Part shown: positions 55,563-62,932 of the stretch, piece after piece
Numbering within the stretch: position 1 is the stretch's first letter
Layout: each line of letters starts with the position of its first letter
NCBI RefSeq assembly: GCF_031344075.1
Contig: NZ_JAVJAN010000006.1
Location: forward strand, 1-64,000
Direction: 5' to 3'
Length of the DNA stretch: 64,000 nucleotides
From: Clostridium aquiflavi
Lineage (GTDB): Bacteria > Bacillota > Clostridia > Clostridiales > Clostridiaceae
Translations under genes and position numbers: made by a program
The notes under the pieces: generated by a model
What the model saw: only the letters and a program-made list of their open reading frames with translations
The model's database searches: none
What the model was told of the DNA's origin: nothing

Positions 55563-55603
55563 AAAAAAGGTAATGCCTCAAATTATTTGAAGCATTACTT
55601 TTT
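55563..55603. terminator. Bidirectional terminator after sleC
   Basis: AAAAAAGGTAATGC pairs with GCATTACTTTTTT, between sleC and the convergent radical SAM gene. Confidence 0.85.
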
Positions 55604-56508
55604 TATATTCCCTCACCATTAAAAGATGGAACAAAATCTGTTGTGTTAGTTCCTTGATCTTGTATAAAGCCATTTTTCAAACCAATATTTACGGCATAAT
55701 CAATTAAACTATCATAATGCTTTGGATTTAGAGGTTTATTTATTTCAGGATAATCACAAGCTTTAAACATAGGTGTATATTGATTCATTAGGCTAATATA
55801 GATATTATCTTTGTATCTGTTAAATAGTAAATCTACAATTTTCTTTGAATCAAAAAGTAAGCCTGGAAGAAGTAAGTGTCTAACAATAACACCTTTAGTA
55901 ATATGAGATGTTGAATCGAATTTAACTTCACCAGTTTGTCTTACCATTTCATCTATAATTTTTATGGCATTTATACTATAATCACTAGCTTTAGAATATT
56001 TAGTAGAATATTTATTATTGAAATATTTAAAATCAGGAAGATATACATCAATATATCCATCTAAAGCTTTAATTGTATCAAGTGAATCATAAGTGTTTGT
56101 ATTATATAGTATAGGTATCTTTAATCCTTTAGATTTAGAAAGTTCTAGAGCTTCAATGATCTGTGGTACATAATGAGTTGGAGTAACTAAATTTATGTTA
56201 TTAGCACCTTTTTCTTGAAGTTCTAAAAATATGTCAGCAAGTCTTTCTATTGATATATCCATTCCTTTAAATTCTTGACTTATATCATGGTTTTGGCAAA
56301 AAACACAGTTTAAATTACAATGTGAAAAAAATACAGTACCAGAACCTTTTCCAGATGAAATAGGTGGCTCTTCCCAAAGATGTAAGGCAGCTCTTGCAAC
56401 TTTAACCTTTTCAGAAGCTCTACAAAATCCAATTTCATTATTTAATCTATTAACTTTACACTCTCTATAGCAAAGAGTACATTCTTTTAACATACTTGAA
56501 TATTTCAT
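55603..56508 (-). CDS. Radical SAM protein, PflA-like (COG1313 type)
   Basis: A 301-residue radical SAM enzyme. The N-terminal part has four cysteines (CTLCYRECKVNR), then the [4Fe-4S]/SAM motif as CNLNCVFCQN, the C-x3-C-x2-C pattern. Relatives are annotated as pyruvate-formate-lyase-activating-like proteins of unknown target. I start at 56508, where GAGGAG is well spaced on the coding strand; the frame is open 10 codons further. The C-terminal half is a TIM-barrel remainder ending with DQGTNTTDFVPSF. Confidence 0.9.
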   Translation of the reverse strand: MKYSSMLKECTLCYRECKVNRLNNEIGFCRASEKVKVARAALHLWEEPPISSGKGSGTVFFSHCNLNCVFCQNHDISQEFKGMDISIERLADIFLELQEKGANNINLVTPTHYVPQIIEALELSKSKGLKIPILYNTNTYDSLDTIKALDGYIDVYLPDFKYFNNKYSTKYSKASDYSINAIKIIDEMVRQTGEVKFDSTSHITKGVIVRHLLLPGLLFDSKKIVDLLFNRYKDNIYISLMNQYTPMFKACDYPEINKPLNPKHYDSLIDYAVNIGLKNGFIQDQGTNTTDFVPSFNGEGI

Positions 56509-56596
56509 AATTATCTCCTCGATATTTAATATAAACACAATTCTAATACTGTTTATTATATCATGAGATTTTATTTAATAATTATGTTTAAATGAA

Positions 56597-56687
56597 TGTT
56601 GATATATGCAATAGGGTAAAGTGGCATTGCAATTAGCATCCTTAAGTTTAATTACTCTGTCCATTTTACTTATATACATATTAACAT
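56597..56687. repeat. Palindromic 3' element, inverted copy (C)
   Basis: Reads TGTTGATATATGCAATAGGG on the plus strand, i.e. the right arm first; the far arm is TAATTACTCTGTCCATTTTA with end TTAACAT. It directly abuts the stop of the minus-strand YkvI-type gene. The central loop, AGCATCCTTAAG, is short. The orientation is opposite to the copies at 18165 and 62031. Confidence 0.75.
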
Positions 56688-57745
56688 TACTTTAATTCTT
56701 TTCTATGTTTAAAATAAAATATAACACTTTGTAGTATGAATACTAAACTCAATACTCCAAAAGCCGGATATAACTTTGTTATTAAATTACTAAATCCAAT
56801 TTGAGATATTGGTAGGGCTATTGCTAAAATTATAAAAATGCCTTTTTTAAAGTCTATACTGAATGTTTGTTCTAATGTTTTACTTATTGAATAAACATCT
56901 GAAACTTCAGTAGAGAACATTTCAAGCCAAATAATTACTAATAATATAGCCTGTATTATGCAACCAAATCTATTTGCAACAAGAAGTAATGGAATTTCAA
57001 ATTTGTATATATAAGGTTGATTTACTGTTAACATAAGATTTATTGCTAAACAAAGCAAAGTTAATCCAATAGCTCCAAGAGTAATTCCTATAAACATAGT
57101 TTTAGGTTTTTTCATTTGATTGCTGAGAGGAACTAGTACACCAGTACAACAAAGTGTATTATAACCAGCATATAATATAGTTGATACAGCAAGTCCGCTC
57201 TTAACAGGTCTAAATTGTCTCATGCTCTCTAAAGAGACGACATCTCTAGAAAATACAAAGTATAAAATAGTAATCAATGTTATTGTGCAAATTAAAGATG
57301 GAACAATAAATGAATTTACTGCAATTAATCCATCAGTATCTCTTAATAAGAAAAATACAGCTATACAAATCATTATTATTGATCCAACTAATTTAGGAAT
57401 TCCAAAAAATTGATTTATAAGAGCACCACTACCAGCTAAAATTATAGAGGCACTTGAAATAAGATATAAAGTAGTTATAAAACCTGTAAATTTGCCCAAA
57501 TAATTAGGGCTTATTACATTAATCAAATCACTATAAGAATTTAACTCATAATGAATGCTTATTTTGGCAATTATACATCCAATTACAATATAAAATATTC
57601 CACAGACTATAATGCCAAAAAAACTTTTTAGTCCAAAAGATGTAAAAAATTCAGTGATTTCTTTTCCTGAAGCTAATCCAGCTCCAACAATAGTACCTAT
57701 GAAAACTACTGCAACTTGAAATATATTAACAAAACTCTTCTTCAA
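56687..57745 (-). CDS. YkvI-type membrane protein, APC-superfamily-like transporter
   Basis: A 352-residue protein with about ten membrane helices (COG3949, YkvI type). The first helix carries VVFIGTIVGAGLASGKE, the glycine-rich unwound helix typical of LeuT-fold carriers. LSNQMKKPKTMFIG marks a conserved loop. Substrate and function are unknown. The coding strand has AAGGAGAA at a good distance before the ATG. Its stop codon abuts the palindromic element. Confidence 0.87.
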   Translation of the reverse strand: MKKSFVNIFQVAVVFIGTIVGAGLASGKEITEFFTSFGLKSFFGIIVCGIFYIVIGCIIAKISIHYELNSYSDLINVISPNYLGKFTGFITTLYLISSASIILAGSGALINQFFGIPKLVGSIIMICIAVFFLLRDTDGLIAVNSFIVPSLICTITLITILYFVFSRDVVSLESMRQFRPVKSGLAVSTILYAGYNTLCCTGVLVPLSNQMKKPKTMFIGITLGAIGLTLLCLAINLMLTVNQPYIYKFEIPLLLVANRFGCIIQAILLVIIWLEMFSTEVSDVYSISKTLEQTFSIDFKKGIFIILAIALPISQIGFSNLITKLYPAFGVLSLVFILQSVIFYFKHRKELK

Positions 57746-57879
57746 TTCAAATTCTCCTTAACAATATTTTCACTAATAAGTATATAATGTAAACTTATCT
57801 TTTATTCTTAAATTACTCGTATAACACTACATTTCTTAGGAAAAATAAATAAAGAGCTAAATAAAGGAGGTATTTAATT

Positions 57880-58950
57880 TTGAAAAAGATAATTTTAATA
57901 ATAATGTCTATGATGATGATTTTTATATCCATAGGATGCAGCAATCAAACTTCAAATAATGAAAAGATAGATTTATATGATAGCAAGAAAGCTATTGAAA
58001 CTGCTCAAAAATACTTAATGGAGATACAAAATGAAAATTTTGAGGAAGCAAAAAAATTTTGTACTAAAGATTTTGCTTCAGCTTCAAAGATAAATGATTT
58101 AGGAAATTCTAAAATACAAGTATTTAAAACAAATAAGAGCGTAGATGGTGGAGATAAGATGTCTATAATATTTGATGTGCTTAGAGGCGAAGACTATTCT
58201 CCTAATAATAATTTAGATAAATACAACATAGACGTTATAAAAGAAAATGATGAATACAAAATAAATAATTTAAGCGCTAGTGAAGAATCAGAAGTGTATG
58301 AAAGAGAAAGTGAACTAAGATTGCAAACTTCAGGAGCAGGAGAAAGTAAGCTTATTTTAAAACTTTCAGATATTCCTAAACAGGTATATAATAAAGGAGA
58401 TAATCCATTAGAAAGAGTAGATATTCCAAGTGATAAGTTTTCTAGTTGTGGTTTAAGTTATTCTAGCAATAAGGTAGCATACTCAACAACTAATGGAAAA
58501 GATAGTTTTATTGGAATATTATACATAAAAGATGATAAGTCAGTTACTACAATAGGAAGTAATCAAGACGATACTAAAAATAAATCTGATAATAAAAGTA
58601 ATGCAATAGAAAAAGTTCAAACTGATAAAGTTATGAACTTTGGGATATTAAATGATTGTCAAATAGAAAGAATAGTATTTAGTGCAGCCGAAGATAATTT
58701 GGTAGTGTCTTATAAGAATTCTAATGAGGGAACAGGACTAAAAATATTTAATGTAGAAAGTGGAAAAGAATCATCATTAGATATAAAAAGTAAATTTCCA
58801 ACAGACAAATATAATGTAAGGGTTATGTTTGTTAATGAAGAAGAGATTACTGTTAGAGTCACATTATTAGAAGGAGTTTCTGAAAAAAAAGAAGACTTAA
58901 CAGGAATGTATGTAATAAATATAAATAAGTCTACAATAGATAAAAAATAG
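57880..58950 (+). CDS. Putative lipoprotein
   Basis: A 356-residue secreted lipoprotein starting with TTG after AAAGGAGG. The signal is MKKIILIIMSMMMIFI and the lipobox SIGC, with the modified Cys at about residue 20. The mature N-terminus resembles the NTF2-like accessory fold (AIETAQKYLMEIQNENFEEA), and the C-terminal half (about 170-350) a beta-rich WD40-like repeat region. Function unknown. A long nested hairpin lies directly downstream. Confidence 0.82.
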   Translation: MKKIILIIMSMMMIFISIGCSNQTSNNEKIDLYDSKKAIETAQKYLMEIQNENFEEAKKFCTKDFASASKINDLGNSKIQVFKTNKSVDGGDKMSIIFDVLRGEDYSPNNNLDKYNIDVIKENDEYKINNLSASEESEVYERESELRLQTSGAGESKLILKLSDIPKQVYNKGDNPLERVDIPSDKFSSCGLSYSSNKVAYSTTNGKDSFIGILYIKDDKSVTTIGSNQDDTKNKSDNKSNAIEKVQTDKVMNFGILNDCQIERIVFSAAEDNLVVSYKNSNEGTGLKIFNVESGKESSLDIKSKFPTDKYNVRVMFVNEEEITVRVTLLEGVSEKKEDLTGMYVININKSTIDKK

Positions 58951-58953
58951 AGT

Positions 58954-59034
58954 ATATTTTTTAAGGAATAATTTGATATTATAGTATAATGCCACCACGT
59001 CATTATACTATAATACAAATACATTAAAAAATAT
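58954..59034. repeat. Nested long hairpin after the lipoprotein gene, variant 3' element (G)
   Basis: The inner stem ATTATAGTATAATG/CATTATACTATAAT is a perfect 14 bp with a CCACCACGT loop (58978-59014). The outer stem ATATTTTTTAA/TTAAAAAATAT is a perfect 11 bp (58954-58964 with 59024-59034). TTGATATTATAGTATAA resembles the left arm at 19350. Confidence 0.7.
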
Positions 59035-59070
59035 CTTATAAATGTGTATAGATGAAATTTAGGAGGCAAA

Positions 59071-60009
59071 ATGAATAATTCTTGGAATGGAAAGAGATAT
59101 CATAGTTTAAATTATTTTTTGAGAGAAAAATTTGGAGAAAAGGTATTTAAAATATCTTTAGATGGTGGCTTTTCATGTCCTAATAGAGACGGAAAAGTAA
59201 GCAAAGGTGGATGCGTATTCTGTAGTGCCAGAGGCTCTGGAGATTATGCAGGAAGTAGGAATTTTTCTATTACTAATCAATTTAATAATGTAAAAACTAT
59301 GATGGCTAACAAATGGAAAAGTGGTAAGTATATAGCATACTTTCAAGCATACACAAATACATATGCTCCAGTAGATGAGCTAAGGAAAAAGTATGAAGAA
59401 GCTATAAATCAAGAAGGTGTTGTAGCATTATCAATAGCAACTAGACCAGATTGCTTAGACGATGAAGTATTAGATTTAATAGAAGAACTAAGTAAGAAAT
59501 TATATGTATGGGTTGAACTTGGTCTACAAACTATAAATGATGATGTAGCTAAGAAAATAAATAGAGGATATGATTTAAAAGTATTTGATGATGCAATGGC
59601 TAGACTTAAGGAAAGAAATATAGATGTTGTTGTACATTCTATATTAGGATTGCCTGGTGAAAGTCAAGATGATATGTTAAAAACTATAGATTATATTGCT
59701 CATTCTGGAGCTCAGGGAATTAAGCTTCATTTATTGCATTTAATGAAAGATACTAAAATGGTTGAGTTATATGAAAATGGTGAGTTGCAATTCTTATCAC
59801 AAGAAGATTATATAAAATTAATTTTCAGGGCAGTTTCTATGTTACCTAAAGAAATGGTGGTACACAGATTAACTGGTGATGCGCCTAGGGATTTACTTAT
59901 AGGTCCTATGTGGAGTTTAAAAAAGTGGGAAGTATTAAATGCAATAGATAAAACATTAGAAGATAATGATATATATCAGGGCAAGAATTTTCATATGGGG
60001 GATATTTAA
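59071..60009 (+). CDS. TIGR01212-type radical SAM protein
   Basis: A 312-residue radical SAM protein (YtqA-like). The start is NNSWNGKRYHSLNYFLREKF, the family hallmark, followed by CPNRDGKVSKGGCVFC, giving the [4Fe-4S] cysteines, and ALSIATRPDCL. Bacillus relatives have no certain target; tRNA or rRNA modification has been suggested by similarity to Elp3-type enzymes. AGGAGG precedes the ATG. The next gene begins on the very next base, so the two are translationally coupled. Confidence 0.92.
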   Translation: MNNSWNGKRYHSLNYFLREKFGEKVFKISLDGGFSCPNRDGKVSKGGCVFCSARGSGDYAGSRNFSITNQFNNVKTMMANKWKSGKYIAYFQAYTNTYAPVDELRKKYEEAINQEGVVALSIATRPDCLDDEVLDLIEELSKKLYVWVELGLQTINDDVAKKINRGYDLKVFDDAMARLKERNIDVVVHSILGLPGESQDDMLKTIDYIAHSGAQGIKLHLLHLMKDTKMVELYENGELQFLSQEDYIKLIFRAVSMLPKEMVVHRLTGDAPRDLLIGPMWSLKKWEVLNAIDKTLEDNDIYQGKNFHMGDI

Positions 60010-60726
60010 ATGAAAGTAGATGTTGTAATTTCAGCAGATTACATAACTGATGATATTGTAAAAGATAAGGTTGTTGTTGTAATAGATATGTTTAGAGCAA
60101 CTTCAGTTATAACAACTGCAATTAATAATGGATGCCAAAAAGTCATACCATATTTAACTGTAGAAGAAACACTTGAAGAAGCCAAGAAATATGATAAGAG
60201 TGAAGTTATATTAGGTGGAGAAAGAAGAGCCGTTAAAATAGAAGGCTTTGATTTAAGTAATTCACCATTAGAATATACAGAAGAAGTAGTTAAAAATAAA
60301 ACAGTTTTAATGACCACTACCAATGGAACTAGAGCATTAACTAAATGTTTACTAGGCAAAAAGATTATTATAGCAGCAATGATAAATGCAGAAGCTGTAG
60401 CTAAAAAATTATTAGAACTTAATGATGATATTGTCATAGTTAATGCAGGAACTAATGGAGAATTTTCTATGGATGATTATATTTGTGGAGGATATATAAT
60501 TAATACTATGTTAAAAGAAAAAAGCAATATAGAACTTACAGATATAGCTAAGACTTCAAATATGATTTATGAAAGCAACAAAGACATTATAAATTACGTT
60601 AAAGAAGCTAGACATTATTCAGTTATGAGATCTTTAAAATTAGATAATGATATAGAATATTGTATAAAGAAAAGCATAATAGATGTGGTTCCGATTTATG
60701 ATGGAGATAAGATAATTAAACTATAA
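60010..60726 (+). CDS. comB: ComB-family 2-phosphosulfolactate phosphatase-like protein
   Basis: A 238-residue protein of the ComB family. The known enzyme removes phosphate from 2-phosphosulfolactate, a step in coenzyme M synthesis. Family motifs: VVVIDMFRATSVITTAINNG, LGGERRAVKIEGFDLSNSP, TTTNGTRAL and VNAGTNGEFSMDD, with acidic Mg2+ ligands retained. Coenzyme M is not expected in clostridia, so the actual substrate may differ. It is coupled without a gap to the radical SAM gene and ends at a terminator. Confidence 0.88.
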   Translation: MKVDVVISADYITDDIVKDKVVVVIDMFRATSVITTAINNGCQKVIPYLTVEETLEEAKKYDKSEVILGGERRAVKIEGFDLSNSPLEYTEEVVKNKTVLMTTTNGTRALTKCLLGKKIIIAAMINAEAVAKKLLELNDDIVIVNAGTNGEFSMDDYICGGYIINTMLKEKSNIELTDIAKTSNMIYESNKDIINYVKEARHYSVMRSLKLDNDIEYCIKKSIIDVVPIYDGDKIIKL

Positions 60727-60752
60727 AAAAAGTGGCATAAGCCACTTTTTTT
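60726..60752. terminator. Bidirectional terminator
   Basis: AAAAAAGTGGC pairs with GCCACTTTTTTT around ATAA, between comB and the convergent methyltransferase gene. Confidence 0.9.
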
Positions 60753-61941
60753 ATAATTTTGTTTTATCAAATACTTGGAATATGAAGAATTTTAAATAGT
60801 AACTTTCATCTGAATTCCAAAGTATTGGATGATCACAAGATTGAGTTCTAAATTCTACTTGTCTTATAAGTTTATTAGCATCTTGGCAAGCTTCTACAAT
60901 AGTTTTCTTTAAAAGTTCTTCATTCATGTAATGAGAACAAGAGCAAGTTATAAAATAACCACCATGTTTAACTAATTTTAAACCTCTTAAGTTAATTTCC
61001 TTATATCCTCTTTTTGCTGCATTAATAGTATTTCTAGACTTTGTAAATGCAGGAGGATCAAGTATTACAACGTCAAATTTCTTTTCTTCTCTTGACCATG
61101 CAGGAAGAACATCGAAAGCATTATGACATTCAAATTTAACTGTATCTTGAAGATTGTTTAATTCAGCATTTTTATTAGCACAGTCTATGGCATGCTGAGA
61201 AACATCTATTCCAAGAACTGATTTTGCACCAGCAATACCAGCATTTAAAGCAAAAGAACCAGTATGAGTAAAGCAATCTAATACGTCTTTATCTTTACAT
61301 ATTCTATGAATAGCAGCTCTATTTTCTTTTTGATCTAAGAAGAATCCAGTTTTTTGACCATTTGCTAGATCAACTATGTACTTAACTCCATTTTCAACAA
61401 TTTCAACATTAGTGTCAAAAGGTTCAGTTAAAAATCCCCTAGTTTGTTCTAAACCTTCTATTTCTCTAGTTGCTATGTCACTTCTTTCATAGACACCTTT
61501 AGCATTATATTCATTAACTAATACTTTAACAATTAAATCTTTATATTGATCCATTCCAAGTGTAGAAATTTGAATTACATAATAATCTTCAAATTTATCA
61601 ACAGTTAATCCAGGAAGAAAATCAGCTTCTCCAAATATCATTCTACAAGATGAATCATCAATTATACTTCTTCTATATTCAAAAGCTGTTTTAAATCTGC
61701 TTTTGAAGAATTCCTCATCTATATTTTCATTTATATCTCTTGACATTATTCTGATAGTTATTTTACTTTTATCATTTATGTAACCTTTACCGATAAAGTA
61801 ACCTTTATGATTGTATACCTCTACGATATCACCATTTTCATATTCGCCATCATATTCATTTATTTCATCAGTATAAACCCAAGGACGACCTTGTTCAGCT
61901 TTACCGCTACGTCCCTTATGTAAATAAAATTTACTTGCCAT
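60751..61941 (-). CDS. Class I rRNA (cytosine-C5) methyltransferase, RlmI type
   Basis: A 396-residue methyltransferase of the RlmI/YwbD family. The N-terminal PUA-like domain (KGRSGKAEQGRPWVYTDEIN) precedes an EEHUD-type middle region and a Rossmann fold with VLDCFTHTGSFALNAG, LGIDVSQHAI and the catalytic DPPAFTKS. It methylates 23S rRNA C1962 or an equivalent position using SAM. GAAGGGG precedes the ATG on the coding strand. It is monocistronic; the palindromic copy at 62031 lies upstream. Confidence 0.94.
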   Translation of the reverse strand: MASKFYLHKGRSGKAEQGRPWVYTDEINEYDGEYENGDIVEVYNHKGYFIGKGYINDKSKITIRIMSRDINENIDEEFFKSRFKTAFEYRRSIIDDSSCRMIFGEADFLPGLTVDKFEDYYVIQISTLGMDQYKDLIVKVLVNEYNAKGVYERSDIATREIEGLEQTRGFLTEPFDTNVEIVENGVKYIVDLANGQKTGFFLDQKENRAAIHRICKDKDVLDCFTHTGSFALNAGIAGAKSVLGIDVSQHAIDCANKNAELNNLQDTVKFECHNAFDVLPAWSREEKKFDVVILDPPAFTKSRNTINAAKRGYKEINLRGLKLVKHGGYFITCSCSHYMNEELLKKTIVEACQDANKLIRQVEFRTQSCDHPILWNSDESYYLKFFIFQVFDKTKL

Positions 61942-62030
61942 ATTAAAAAGACCCCTTCCAAAATAATTATTATATGATTATAACATAATAGTCTAATTAG
62001 TATTTAATTATTTTAAGATGCTTTAGTATA

Positions 62031-62212
62031 GTGTTGATATATGCATAAGTAAAGTGGACTAAGTAATTGAACTTAGGAATACTAAAATGAGTATAGTCCT
62101 ATTTCAGCTTGTTCCCAATGTAAAATTGTGACAAGCAATAAATATGACAATACTCATTAAGAATTCTCAAAATCCAATTACAATGCCATTTTACCTATTG
62201 CATATATCAACA
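62031..62212. repeat. Palindromic 3' element, full copy (B)
   Basis: A 182-bp element, 19 bases from the stop of the minus-strand BFD gene. Arms: GTGTTGATATATGCATAAG and CTATTGCATATATCAACA. It matches the 107-bp copy at 18165 almost exactly on both sides but carries 75 extra bases between two TCC. That insert has its own stem, AATGAGTAT/AATACTCATT, and an inner GCTTGT/ACAAGC hairpin (62107-62136). Confidence 0.88.
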
Positions 62213-62231
62213 GATATTTAAACATAGTAAA

Positions 62232-62441
62232 TTAGTTTAGTTCCTTTATTAAATCATTTATTTTTTCTGAACACTTTCTTCCTTTGCAACATCCTGATCC
62301 TGCACCGGTTGCTTTTTGAACTTCTTCGTAAGTTGATGCACCATTTACTATAGCTTCTTTAATTTTTGCTCTAGTTATACTTTTACAAGTGCAAGTCTTT
62401 GTTATTTTATCTAAAATATCTTTATTTAAATTGTTATCCAT
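62232..62441 (-). CDS. BFD-type [2Fe-2S]-binding protein
   Basis: A 69-residue bacterioferritin-associated-ferredoxin-like protein. The four cysteines lie in TCTCKSITRAKIKEAI and GSGCCKGRKC, the family's pattern, with INDLIKELN at the end. It is a small electron carrier. AAGGAG precedes the ATG on the coding strand. It is monocistronic. The full palindromic element lies 3' of it. Confidence 0.9.
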   Translation of the reverse strand: MDNNLNKDILDKITKTCTCKSITRAKIKEAIVNGASTYEEVQKATGAGSGCCKGRKCSEKINDLIKELN

Positions 62442-62932
62442 ATATATTTTCTCCTTATATGCTTTAAATTCTTATTTATTAAATTAAAACATCTTAATTA
62501 AAATGAGTCAATGTTAAATAATAATAATTATCCATTACATTAATAAATACTAAGTAGATATTTTACTATGATTTATAAAAATATCTAGTTAAGTAAGTAT
62601 TAAGAAAACTACTGTATAATTAAAATAAAATAGTATATAAATTTTAGTTGTAAAACTATTATAAATATGGATCTAATTAGTTAAAGGGATGTTAATGCAT
62701 CTCTTTTTATTTAATTTTTTGCAATTTAAATTATATGTTTATTAAGTAAATAAGCTATAAAATATTAAAAGATATGAATAGTTTATATAAAACTATAAAA
62801 TTTATCATAATTAATGATAATGATTACAGTAGCATGTCTTTTTTTATAAAAACCTATATGTTATAATTTTCTATATATATAAAATTAATCAAACATATCA
62901 AAAAAATTAAAAATTTAGGAGGCAAAAATTTA
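62442..62932. other. Intergenic region with a candidate small transcript
   Basis: 491 bases without a gene. TAGATATTTT/AAAATATCTA (62555-62564, 62578-62587) is a perfect 10-bp stem. TATAAT at 62615-62620 is a possible -10. AAAGGGATG/CATCTCTTT with T5 (62683-62708) is terminator-like, so an RNA of about 85 bases may be made. AGGAGG near 62918 is the binding site of the 5'-nucleotidase gene. Confidence 0.4.
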
